Shown here piece after piece: positions 35,550 through 44,650 of a DNA stretch of 64,000 bases. A program made the position numbers and the translations under genes. This stretch comes from Solimicrobium silvestre (GTDB taxonomy: Bacteria > Pseudomonadota > Gammaproteobacteria > Burkholderiales > Burkholderiaceae_D), in assembly GCF_002976435.1 (NCBI RefSeq), contig NZ_PUGF01000012.1, forward strand, positions 1 to 64,000, written 5' to 3'. The first letter of the stretch is position 1. Each line of letters begins with the position of its first letter. Under the pieces are notes generated by a model, which was not told the DNA's origin, ran no database searches, and worked only from the letters and a program-made list of their open reading frames with translations.

Positions 35550-38500
35550 ATGCATTCTTCCATCCGCAAAACCTTAGTCGCCACGTTGCTGCTTGCTGCA
35601 TTTTCTGCACAAGCTACGCCTATCGGTAACCTTAAAAAAATAAGCCATTCCACAGCAAGCCAAATTCAACTAACAACCGACAGCGGCAATCTGGTCCAAA
35701 TCAGTTTGCTGCGCCCAGATATGTTCCGCGTCTGGGCTGGTCTTGGTGGGCATTTAACCGATTCCGGTGACAAAGCAGCGCCGATTGTTCTGCCGCACGA
35801 TTACCCGCAAGTTGACTATCAATTGAGTGACCATGCTGACTACCAGTTACTACAAACGAGCGGTATGGCGCTGCGTATCTATAAAAAACCATTGCGCCTG
35901 GCTTTGTATAAAGCCGATAACAAAACTCAGTTATGGCAAGAAACTCAATCCTTGGAGCTGAGTGAAAAGGGTAGTTATCAATCGTTAAGCAGTTCGCCCG
36001 ATGAAGTTTTTTTTGGCGGTGGGCAGCAAAATGGCGCATACGCATTTAAAGGAAAAATGCTGGAAGTTTCTTATTCCGGCGGTTGGGAAGAGGGCGACCG
36101 ACCAAGCCCGGCGCCTTTTTATATGAGTAATAAAGGTTATGGCGTGCTGCGCAATACTTGGAGCAACGGCAGTTATGATTTTCGCTCGAATGACTACATT
36201 ACGGCCAGCCATTTAGAAAATCGGTTTGATGCCTACTATTTTGTTGGCGACAGCATTAAAGAAGTGTTGGCCGCCTATACCGACCTAACCGGTCGTGCGC
36301 GCATCTTGCCGCGCTGGGCTTATGAATATGGTGACGCCGATTGTTATAACGATGGCGACAATGTAAAAAAACCGGGCACCGTGCCTAACGGCTGGAGTGA
36401 TGGCCCAACGGGAACCACACCCGATGTAATTCAATCGGTGGCGGCTAAATATCGCCAATACGACATGCCCGGCGGCTGGATTTTACCTAACGACGGTTAC
36501 GGTTGCGGCTATACGAAATTACCCGAAGTGGTGGCTGGTTTGGCTCCGCTCGGATTTCATACCGGCTTATGGACTGAAAGCGGTGTCGATAAAATCGCCA
36601 ATGAAGTTGGTAAGGCCGGAACCCGTGCTCAAAAATTGGACGTGGCCTGGACCGGGCAAGGTTATCAATTTTCGCTCGACGCAAATATGGCTGCGGCACA
36701 AGGGATTCTGGATAATTCCGATGCCCGCCCGTTTGTCTGGACCGTAATGGGTTGGGCTGGTACGCAGCGTTATGCCGTTACCTGGACCGGCGATCAGTCC
36801 GGCAGCTGGGATTATATTCGCTGGCATATTCCAACCTTGATCGGTTCCGGCTTGTCCGGTCAAGCCTATGCAACGGGCGATGTGGACGGGATTTTTGGCG
36901 GTAGCCCAGAGACGTATACGCGTGATTTGCAATGGAAAACGTTCACGCCGGTGTTAATGGGTATGTCGGGCTGGTCTAAAAACGAGCGCAAACATCCGTG
37001 GTGGTTTGATGAGCCGTATCGCAGTATTAACCGTACTTACCTCAAGCTAAAAATGCGTTTAATGCCATACATGTACACCTACGCCAAAATCGCCGAAGAC
37101 AGCGGTGCGCCGATAGTGCGTGGTTTGATGTGGGATCATCCGAATGACCCTAACGCGAATTCGGAAGCGTATAAATACCAATTTTTTCTAGGTAAGGATT
37201 TTTTAGTCGCACCGGTGTTTCGTAGTCAGGCGGCTAGCAAAGGCTGGCGCAAGGGGATTTATTTACCGCAAGGCGAATGGATAGATTACTGGGATGGTCG
37301 GGTGGTCGACGCCGGTGCTGAGGGCAAAGTGATTGATTACCAAGTCAGCCTGGATAAATTACCGGTGTTGGTGCGCGCCGGTGCGATATTGCCGATGTAT
37401 CCGAGTGCTCTTTATGATGGACAAGTGCCTAAAGACGTATTGACCTTGGATATTTATCCGCATGAGCAATCTGAATTTACCTTGTATGAAGATGATGGGA
37501 TCACCCGCACATACCAACAGGGTAGTTTCAGTCAGCAAAAAATTAACGTAGATGCTAAAGCGGGGAATATCCAAGTTAACGTGGCAGCGGTGCAGGGTAG
37601 TTACCAAGGAATGGAAGCACAGCGCGTTTATCAATTGCAAGTACATACTCGTGTTAAACCCGACGCGGTTAGGTTGCAAGATCAAGCTCTGAGCGAATTT
37701 AAAACACGCGCTGAATTTGATCAGGCGGAGTCAGGCTGGTTTTTCGATGAGCATGAAAAATACGGTTTGTTGTACGTAAAAACGGCAAAGGTCAGCGTTA
37801 ACCAAGCCTATCAATTTAATGTCGTCATCACCGCGCCACAGGCCATTACAACTGGCTACCCAGCCGCGCCAGAATTAGGCAATGCGATTCCGGCAGATAA
37901 CATCATCGTATTGAATCGCCCGGCAGAAGAACCAGGTCACCCTTTAGAGAATGCGTTTGATGGCAAGCCGGATACCTGGTTCCGTACGCTGCGCGATCAA
38001 TCACAAAAAACCGGGCCGCATGAATTTACTCTGGCATTGGGTGAACGTCGCATGATTAACGGGTTTGAAATTGCGCCGCGTAATGATAAAAACTGGATGT
38101 ATGGTCAAGCCCGTGAAGTTGAAGTCTATTTAGGTGACAACAACGGCGAATGGGGTGCACCGGTATTTAAAGGCGAATTGAAGAAGCTTGAAACGCGCCA
38201 AAAAGTAGAGTTTCCAGCCAAAGCCGGTCGCCTATTCCGCTTCCGAATTCTGAGTACCTGGGATCAGGATGATGAGGGCAACGCAGCCGATCCAATGGTC
38301 GTCGCGACAACGGTAAATGCTGCTTATAACGCGTTTAATACGGTGGCGGTAGCGCCGATTACGATCTCTGAATTCAGCGTATTGGAATACCCAGTTCCAG
38401 ATCGCGCCAAATTACAGCTGTACTTGTCGGATGTGGCTAGCAAGCAGGTTGGAGTTAGTAGCGATAAGGCCGATACCAATAGGCCTAGCAATGCCGATAA

Positions 38501-38861
38501 CTTAATGCAAATGAATGGATTGCGCTTCCATAAAGGTCTCGGCGTTACAGGACAAAGCGATATTGAATATAGCCTGTCCGGTGACTGGCAAACTTTCCGT
38601 GCCGACGTGGGTATTGATGACGCTTGTCGCAACGCTGGTGGTTTGCAATTCCAGGTCTGGGGTGACGATAAATTGTTATTCAACAGCGGTTTAATTGTTG
38701 CACCGGCGGTGGTGAAACCGGAGCTGGATATCCGCGGCATTAGCAAACTCAGTTTAAAAACCATCGTCGCAACTAAAACTGCAGGCAAGGTTTGTGCAAA
38801 CTGGGCTAATGCATCGGTGTTGGGTTTTAAAGGTGATTCGGTTGCAAAATTCGGCAAGTGA
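35550..38861 (+). CDS. Secreted GH31 glycosidase with CBM32/F5-8C-like and NPCBM domains, likely alpha-N-acetylgalactosaminidase
   Basis: 1103 residues with a signal peptide (about 1-22). An N-terminal beta-sandwich (25-250) precedes a GH31 barrel with YEYGDADCYND, GGWILPNDGYGCGY, and likely nucleophile Asp364 in KLDVAWTG and acid/base Asp415 in TWTGDQ. This set differs from the WxDMNE pattern of alpha-glucosidases and resembles, from memory, the GH31 branch acting on alpha-GalNAc (Tn antigen). About 780-930 reads as an F5/8-type carbohydrate-binding domain, and 950-1095 as an NPCBM-like domain with NGLRFHKGLGV. It would release GalNAc outside the cytoplasm for the operon. Alpha-galactosidase activity is the alternative. 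Confidence 0.85.
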   Translation: MHSSIRKTLVATLLLAAFSAQATPIGNLKKISHSTASQIQLTTDSGNLVQISLLRPDMFRVWAGLGGHLTDSGDKAAPIVLPHDYPQVDYQLSDHADYQLLQTSGMALRIYKKPLRLALYKADNKTQLWQETQSLELSEKGSYQSLSSSPDEVFFGGGQQNGAYAFKGKMLEVSYSGGWEEGDRPSPAPFYMSNKGYGVLRNTWSNGSYDFRSNDYITASHLENRFDAYYFVGDSIKEVLAAYTDLTGRARILPRWAYEYGDADCYNDGDNVKKPGTVPNGWSDGPTGTTPDVIQSVAAKYRQYDMPGGWILPNDGYGCGYTKLPEVVAGLAPLGFHTGLWTESGVDKIANEVGKAGTRAQKLDVAWTGQGYQFSLDANMAAAQGILDNSDARPFVWTVMGWAGTQRYAVTWTGDQSGSWDYIRWHIPTLIGSGLSGQAYATGDVDGIFGGSPETYTRDLQWKTFTPVLMGMSGWSKNERKHPWWFDEPYRSINRTYLKLKMRLMPYMYTYAKIAEDSGAPIVRGLMWDHPNDPNANSEAYKYQFFLGKDFLVAPVFRSQAASKGWRKGIYLPQGEWIDYWDGRVVDAGAEGKVIDYQVSLDKLPVLVRAGAILPMYPSALYDGQVPKDVLTLDIYPHEQSEFTLYEDDGITRTYQQGSFSQQKINVDAKAGNIQVNVAAVQGSYQGMEAQRVYQLQVHTRVKPDAVRLQDQALSEFKTRAEFDQAESGWFFDEHEKYGLLYVKTAKVSVNQAYQFNVVITAPQAITTGYPAAPELGNAIPADNIIVLNRPAEEPGHPLENAFDGKPDTWFRTLRDQSQKTGPHEFTLALGERRMINGFEIAPRNDKNWMYGQAREVEVYLGDNNGEWGAPVFKGELKKLETRQKVEFPAKAGRLFRFRILSTWDQDDEGNAADPMVVATTVNAAYNAFNTVAVAPITISEFSVLEYPVPDRAKLQLYLSDVASKQVGVSSDKADTNRPSNADNLMQMNGLRFHKGLGVTGQSDIEYSLSGDWQTFRADVGIDDACRNAGGLQFQVWGDDKLLFNSGLIVAPAVVKPELDIRGISKLSLKTIVATKTAGKVCANWANASVLGFKGDSVAKFGK

Positions 38862-38895
38862 ATAAGTCAGTAAATTAGCTCGATGTTTTAAGTTG

Positions 38896-38927
38896 CTGTA
38901 CTCATCCTTTGCGTTGGATGAGTACAG
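38896..38927. terminator. Strong hairpin downstream of the GH31 gene
   Basis: A perfect 12-bp stem (CTGTACTCATCC with GGATGAGTACAG) and an 8-nt loop, 34 nt after the stop. No T run follows, so termination is probable but not certain. Confidence 0.55.
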
Positions 38928-38972
38928 GAAATGGCAGTCTATAAAAAACACTATAAATATAAGGGAGATGCT

Positions 38973-39225
38973 ATGAGAGAAGTGCCCAGTTAACCCGTAA
39001 TCACGGGAATAAATGCTGGCGACTCCGTTCGGAGCGGGCTTGTTCTGCCAGCCAGTAATGACAATCCAATTATTGATTTCGTACTTAGGCAGGCATAGAA
39101 AAAATTCTTTTCTTTGCCCCTTAGCGGGAGATTGTTTGCTTTTTTTTTGCGTGACTGCGCTGAAAAATAAGCTAGATGCGGATTGTTATTTATCACAAGG
39201 ATCTTACACATTTATGGAATAGCTT
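38973..39225 (+). promoter_or_regulatory. Structured leader before the TonB-dependent receptor, with a six-codon reading frame
   Basis: A six-codon frame (MREVPS, 38973-38993) has a near-perfect AAGGGAG Shine-Dalgarno yet leads nowhere. It is followed by a CCCGTAATCACGGG hairpin near 38995 and a longer fold at about 39014-39056 (CTGGC pairing with GCCAG around a CTCCGTTCGGAG stem). The receptor starts at 39226. This could be a leader regulating the receptor or the decayed start of a lost gene. Confidence 0.35.
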
Positions 39226-42200
39226 ATGTTGAACCAAAAAATCACGTTTAAAAAGAGAATCATTGCTCAGGCGCTGTTTATGGCATTTGGTGCAGTCGCG
39301 TTGGTGAATACTGCGCAGGCGCAAGCACTCGCACAAACTACAGATAGCAAAAATGCAGATTCCACTTTAGATAATTCGCAGCCAGTTCACCGTGTTGAAG
39401 TGACCGGAAGTAATATTAAACGCATGGACGCAGAGCAGGCTTCACCCGTCACCATCGTGACGAAACAGGAAATTCAGCAAATGGGGGCTAACACCCTGCA
39501 AGAAATTTTGGCTCATGTCAGCCAGGCTGTGCCTGATTTAACTGATTCGCAAAGCATGTTTTCCGCCACTGAAGGTGCCTCGGATGCCAACTTGCGCGGA
39601 CTAGGGCCCGAAGCAACGTTAGTTTTGCTTAACGGACGGCGCTTATCTAATTATGGAACCGCCTACGGAGGACAGTATCAATTCGTGAATATCGACACGA
39701 TACCTGCCGATGCAATTGAGCGGGTGGAGATTTTGACCGATGGTGCTTCTGCGATTTATGGTTCCGATGCCGTGGCCGGGGTTATTAACGTCATTACCAA
39801 AAAAAGTTATGTTGGCACCGAGATGCATGCCAGTGCTACCGCTGTGCCCAAGACAAGCAACAACCATGAATACAATGCCGGTATCAGCTATGGCTTTGGC
39901 GATATAGATCAAGATAAATTTAATATTTATGGCACCTTAAATGTATTTGATCGTGAGGCGGTTTATCAGAATCAAATTCTGAACGTGTTAAACCCGACTT
40001 GGCTTTCTTATAATCCAACATTTATCGAAGGTTTTCATGGCAATAACGGTAGCGGCCCGGGTGTAATCAATCCAGGAACGCAATTTACTTATACCGCTGC
40101 TGGCGCAACCATCAGGCAACCAAGTCCTGGTTGCCCAACCCCTGTCATGCCCGGAACACCGGCGCAACAAACACCCTTAAATACGGTGTGCGCACTGAAT
40201 TCCCTGGATTTAGGAAATAACTGGATTCCTTCTTCACGACGTTTAAATTTATTCGTCAATGGTCACTATGAATTTAATAATTCGTTGGAAGGTTTTATTG
40301 AGTTATCCGGCACGATGGTGAAACTGGAAACGCAGTTAAGCCCACCTAATTTGTATAGCGGAGGTGTTTGGTCCTGGTACGCACGTAATACCGGGTTTAA
40401 TTTAAATACCTTCGCGTTCCCTTATTTGTCTCCAACTAATCCGTTTAATGTCGTAGCTAACAACCCGGCCTTACAGGGAAATATGGGCGGCGTTGCAGGC
40501 CTAAACTACACCCTGCTGGATGACCCTAAATTTTCACGTCATACCGATACCGATGATGAGTACCGCATTGTGGCGGGTTTGCGCGGCACGTTGGAAAACA
40601 AATGGGAATGGGAGTCGGCAGTGACGCTGGCCGGCACACATGGTGATTTGGAAAGCCAGGGTTATAACCCAAGCCCGGCCGGGATTACGGCGGCTTTCGG
40701 TCCTTACTCAACAGTCAATACACCGAGCGGATCTTATCAGGTGATTAGCGACCATCCGGCTTATCAGCTTGGTGTAACGAATGCCAGTAATTTGGCGTTA
40801 ATGCAGCAAATGTTTCCGTATTTTAGCTATGAATCCTGGGATGAAATTTTCAATTGGGATGGCAAAGTTTCTGGGAAAATTGGCCAATTAGGCGGCGGTG
40901 ATTTGATGTTTGCTGCCGGTGCAAATTTAAACCACGAATATTTGAATAGCCCGGGCGCAACCAATGCGGCTAATGGACAAATTGCATGGCAAGGTGGCTC
41001 TTGGTATGAAGGTAGCCGTACGACTGAAGCCGCCTATGCAGAAATTGTGGCACCGATCACCAAAAGGCTGGAAATTGATGCAGCAATTCGTGACGATAAG
41101 TATCCCGACTTTGCCAATCACATCGTGCCGAAACTGGGCGTACTTTACAAGGCAGCAGATTCATTGGCATTACGTGCAACCTTCTCACAAGGTTTTCGCG
41201 CACCTAGTTTGGCTGAATCTGGCACTGGAGGAATTTACCAGCAAACCGTGGTGAATGATCCGGTTCGTTGTGCAGAAACTAATGCGATTATTACCACCTT
41301 ATCCAAGTCGCCCAACCCGCAAGATGTGCAGCAGGCGCAAACTTTGCAAAGCTCATCCCAGTGCACTGGCACTGTTGCAGGCGGCATTACTACGCCGAAC
41401 CCGCAATTAAAACCGGAGACGGCCAATATTGCCAATTTCGGTTTGATTTTTAATCCGGTAAAACAGTTTGATTTTTCTGCCGATTACTGGATTATTGATC
41501 GCAAAAATGAAATCGTTCAGAACAATCCGAACACATTAGTTGCCAACGGTTCGGCAACCAGCCCGGGAGGAATTCCTGGCGTATTTGTACGCGGGGCATT
41601 AACTCCGGGCGATCTGGCGACGAATAATATGGTGGCAACGGAATGCGCCGCTAATCCTAGTCTTTGTACTGGTGGTGTGCCTAGCTACCAATATGGCAAT
41701 GTAGCCGGAGTCATCAATAGCTACATTAATCAAACGCAGAGTTTGTTTGACGGCTTTGATATCAATGCTAATGCCCATCTTGATTTAAGCGGCTACGGAA
41801 AGCTTGATTTTGGCTGGAAGGGAACCATTAAACATCGGATGGATTCTTTGGGGAACAACCCGGCCTGGGTAGGGAATCAAGTTGGCACCTACTTGAGCCC
41901 ACGTATTACTGGCGTGTTTTCTACGGTCTGGCATTACCAGCAAGTCGATTTGTCGTTAATGGCAAACTACATTGGGCCTCAATCCATATTGTCAGCGTTT
42001 CCGAACGGTGCGTTTAGCAATGTCGCCGCATGTGAAAGTAACTTCAACACCACAACGGCGTTATGTGAAAATGGTTTGGCATCCAGTTTGTATTGGACCG
42101 GTAATGTCAATTGGCATCCGACGAAACAAGTCACGTTGAATTTTAATATACAAAACCTGTTTGCTCATGCGCCGCAATATGATCCGCAAGCTTGGATGGG

Positions 42201-42270
42201 GATTAATCAGTTTGAATTCCCGTATATGAGTGGTCGGATTTATAAACTGACTGCAAGCTATAAGTTTTAA
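39226..42270 (+). CDS. TonB-dependent outer-membrane receptor, putative glycan or glycopeptide transporter
   Basis: 1014 residues with a signal peptide (about 1-33). The plug domain has HRVEVTGSNIKRMDAEQASP, LRGLGPEATLVLLNGRRLS and DGASAIYGSDAVAGVINVIT; a 22-strand barrel fills the rest and ends in aromatic Phe (KLTASYKF). Large loops contain cysteine pairs. The receptor is of the long oligomer-uptake type rather than a small siderophore receptor. Flanked by GH31 and GH35 genes, it probably imports the glycans these enzymes act on. A tonB gene lies at 61.4-62.0 kb. Confidence 0.9.
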   Translation: MLNQKITFKKRIIAQALFMAFGAVALVNTAQAQALAQTTDSKNADSTLDNSQPVHRVEVTGSNIKRMDAEQASPVTIVTKQEIQQMGANTLQEILAHVSQAVPDLTDSQSMFSATEGASDANLRGLGPEATLVLLNGRRLSNYGTAYGGQYQFVNIDTIPADAIERVEILTDGASAIYGSDAVAGVINVITKKSYVGTEMHASATAVPKTSNNHEYNAGISYGFGDIDQDKFNIYGTLNVFDREAVYQNQILNVLNPTWLSYNPTFIEGFHGNNGSGPGVINPGTQFTYTAAGATIRQPSPGCPTPVMPGTPAQQTPLNTVCALNSLDLGNNWIPSSRRLNLFVNGHYEFNNSLEGFIELSGTMVKLETQLSPPNLYSGGVWSWYARNTGFNLNTFAFPYLSPTNPFNVVANNPALQGNMGGVAGLNYTLLDDPKFSRHTDTDDEYRIVAGLRGTLENKWEWESAVTLAGTHGDLESQGYNPSPAGITAAFGPYSTVNTPSGSYQVISDHPAYQLGVTNASNLALMQQMFPYFSYESWDEIFNWDGKVSGKIGQLGGGDLMFAAGANLNHEYLNSPGATNAANGQIAWQGGSWYEGSRTTEAAYAEIVAPITKRLEIDAAIRDDKYPDFANHIVPKLGVLYKAADSLALRATFSQGFRAPSLAESGTGGIYQQTVVNDPVRCAETNAIITTLSKSPNPQDVQQAQTLQSSSQCTGTVAGGITTPNPQLKPETANIANFGLIFNPVKQFDFSADYWIIDRKNEIVQNNPNTLVANGSATSPGGIPGVFVRGALTPGDLATNNMVATECAANPSLCTGGVPSYQYGNVAGVINSYINQTQSLFDGFDINANAHLDLSGYGKLDFGWKGTIKHRMDSLGNNPAWVGNQVGTYLSPRITGVFSTVWHYQQVDLSLMANYIGPQSILSAFPNGAFSNVAACESNFNTTTALCENGLASSLYWTGNVNWHPTKQVTLNFNIQNLFAHAPQYDPQAWMGINQFEFPYMSGRIYKLTASYKF

Positions 42271-42292
42271 AATCAATTAAAACACTCAACAA

Positions 42293-42520
42293 CGTCATTC
42301 CCGCCTGCGCGCTAAAGTTTCAGATACTCTTTATTAATTATCCGTATCCCTTAATGTCGTCACTCCCGCGCAGGCGGGAATCTAGGAATTGATACGGAGA
42401 ATCGTTAAATAAACAAGGCGTTTTTTGATGATTTGGTGATTGAGTAAATGTCTAAAGTCTTAATTATCGTTGCAGGCACTTACGTGCCACTAGACTCCCG
42501 CGTAGGCGCGAGTGACGGTG
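42293..42520. repeat. REP-like GTCATTCCCGC repeats with small hairpins
   Basis: Three related segments: at 42293 (CGTCATTCCCGCCTGCGCG), at 42357-42379 (CGTCACTCCCGCGCAGGCGGG) and, partly inverted, at 42492-42518 (ACTCCCGCGTAGGCGCGAGTGACGG). Each can fold on its GC-rich core. A GGCACTTACGTGCC palindrome lies at 42475-42488. Repeats of this type are common between genes of proteobacteria. Confidence 0.7.
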
Positions 42521-42567
42521 TGGGAATGATAGTAAACATAAAATGAGTTCGCATAGAAGGAGTTCAC

Positions 42568-44475
42568 ATGGATCGGCGCCTATTTTTAAATATGAGTGGC
42601 TTGAGCTTGCTCAGCACTCTCAGCCCCCTATTTCCTATCGTGTCATATGCCGAGGACACGACTGTAAAAGGTGAATTTTCTTTCAGTGAAGACGGTAGTC
42701 AATTCCTGTTGAATAAAGCCCCATTCCAGATACGTAGCGGAGAAATGCATCCGGCGCGGATCCCGTATCAATACTGGTTGCACCGGATAAAAATGGCCAA
42801 GGCCATGGGCATGAATACGATCGCGGTGTATTTGATCTGGAATTTCCACGAAACAAGTGAAGGCGTGTTTGATTTTGCTAGCGCAAGCCATGACATTGCT
42901 GCCTTTATTTGTCTGTGCCAAGACGAGGGAGTGTGGGTATTGCTGCGCCCCGGCCCGTATGTTTGCGGTGAGTGGGATCTGGGTGGAATACCATCGTATT
43001 TACTACGTGAGCCGGATATTAAATTACGTGCAAATTCAACACGTGCGCCGCAGTACATGGCAGCTGCTACGCGCTACATTGCCAAATTGGCAGAGCAAAT
43101 AAAACCATTGATGATCAACAATGGCGGGCCAATTCTGATGCTGCAAATCGAGAATGAATTCGGCTCTTACGGTAACGATGTCGCCTATCTTGAAGAGTTA
43201 CGTCAACTCTGGATTCAACAGGGAATTAGTGGGCCTTTTTATACCCAGGATGGATTGGAGCAGCTACAGAAAAATAAAACGTTGGTAAAGGGTGGGGCGC
43301 TGGGCTTAAGCGGCGGTGAGTTGGCTGATATAAACATCGTGCGTAAAGAATACCCCAGCGTACCAGCCATGTGCGGCGAGTTGTATCCCGGTTGGTTGAC
43401 GCATTGGGGTGAACCGGAATTTCAGGGCACCAACGTTGATGTGTCCGCGACCTTAAACGACTTTATGACGCATAACATATCGTTCAATATGTACGTTATT
43501 CATGGCGGCACAAACTTTGGTTTTACTGCTGGTGCAAATACCGAAAAAGGGCAATATCAACCGGACATTACCAGTTACGACTATGGAGCACCGATTACCG
43601 AACAGGGAATGCCGACGTCAGCATATTTTAAATATCGCAAACTGATTGCTGAAAAATTATCAGTGACTCTTCCTATACTGCCAGCGCCGATTCAAACGTT
43701 GAAGAAAAACGCTGCGCACCAATTAACACCGAAACTATTTGCGTCAATTTGGGATAACTTACCGGCAGCTATTCATACAGAGCAGCCGCAATCATTTGAA
43801 GCTCTTGGGCAAAATAACGGCTTTGTCATCTATCGGAAACAGCTTATCGGGCATGTTTCCGGGCATCTGCATGTGCCAAAGTTGAATGACTACGGAACGG
43901 TGTTTTTGAATGATCGCTATCTGGGCGGGTTTTCCCGTACGTTGTTACCGGCTGCTGTTGCTGGAAAATTGAACATGGCGGGGCGTAATCAGACTTTAGT
44001 AATGAATTCCGCTCATGAGAGCCCCACATTGGATGTATTGGTGGAAGCGATGGGGCACATTAATTACGGCTCCGAATTGGGCGACCGTAAAGGCATATTG
44101 CAAGCAGTTTCGCTGCAACATCCTGAGCAGGGTATTTACGAAATTGTAGATTGGCAGACATTCCTGTTGCCGATGGATAGCAAGTTTATCGCCGGTTTAA
44201 AAGGAGGTAATCCTAGTTCAAAAAAAGCCGGGCTATTTTTTAAATTGAACCTAAAGCTTGATCAACTTGGCGACACGTTTATTGATATGCAGCGCTGGAC
44301 GAAAGGTGTGGTCTGGGTCAACGGGCACAATCTTGGCCGCTATTGGAAAATAGGCCCACAGCATCGCTTATATTGCCCGGCACCCTGGTTAAAAAAGGGA
44401 GAGAACGAAATTCTCATTTTTGATTTGCATCAGCTTAAGGCCGAACCAATTGCACTTGAAAGGACGTTGGGTTGA
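42568..44475 (+). CDS. GH35 beta-galactosidase, exported
   Basis: 635 residues. The N-terminus MDRRLFLNMSG with a hydrophobic stretch looks like a Tat signal. GH35 hallmarks follow: RSGEMHPARIPYQYW, LLRPGPYVCGEWDLGGIP, the acid/base Glu197 in LQIENEFGSYG, the nucleophile Glu271 in CGELYPGW and HGGTNFGF. Jelly-roll domains make up the C-terminal half, ending in WVNGHNLGRYW. Bacterial GH35 enzymes of this compact size often cleave terminal Gal-beta-1,3 linkages such as core-1 Gal-GalNAc, which would expose GalNAc for the GH31 enzyme. Linkage is inference. Shine-Dalgarno AAGGAG is strong. Confidence 0.92.
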   Translation: MDRRLFLNMSGLSLLSTLSPLFPIVSYAEDTTVKGEFSFSEDGSQFLLNKAPFQIRSGEMHPARIPYQYWLHRIKMAKAMGMNTIAVYLIWNFHETSEGVFDFASASHDIAAFICLCQDEGVWVLLRPGPYVCGEWDLGGIPSYLLREPDIKLRANSTRAPQYMAAATRYIAKLAEQIKPLMINNGGPILMLQIENEFGSYGNDVAYLEELRQLWIQQGISGPFYTQDGLEQLQKNKTLVKGGALGLSGGELADINIVRKEYPSVPAMCGELYPGWLTHWGEPEFQGTNVDVSATLNDFMTHNISFNMYVIHGGTNFGFTAGANTEKGQYQPDITSYDYGAPITEQGMPTSAYFKYRKLIAEKLSVTLPILPAPIQTLKKNAAHQLTPKLFASIWDNLPAAIHTEQPQSFEALGQNNGFVIYRKQLIGHVSGHLHVPKLNDYGTVFLNDRYLGGFSRTLLPAAVAGKLNMAGRNQTLVMNSAHESPTLDVLVEAMGHINYGSELGDRKGILQAVSLQHPEQGIYEIVDWQTFLLPMDSKFIAGLKGGNPSSKKAGLFFKLNLKLDQLGDTFIDMQRWTKGVVWVNGHNLGRYWKIGPQHRLYCPAPWLKKGENEILIFDLHQLKAEPIALERTLG

Positions 44476-44519
44476 GTTGGCTGCGGTAAAACGGAAAGGA
44501 TATCTGGATGTCGCTGTGT

Positions 44520-44600
44520 ATTGATAAGTTATTGGTAAGTCGATATGTTCTTTAAAAATGCAAATTGCCAGCTATTGCATTGGTGTTGATCTCCGACTAG
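44520..44600 (+). repeat. Copy 1 of a repeated promoter/leader segment
   Basis: About 75 nt match 45438-45510: the shared core AAGTTAT...TCGATAYGYTCTTYAAAAA and then CAAATTGSCARYTATTGCA. The block TGTTCTTTAAAAA at 44546 resembles a boxA antitermination element of rRNA leaders. It precedes the 44651 gene by about 90 nt. Confidence 0.45.
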
Positions 44601-44650
44601 ACCTTTTGACATTCAAAGACTAACATTGTTTAATACCATTTCATTATTGA

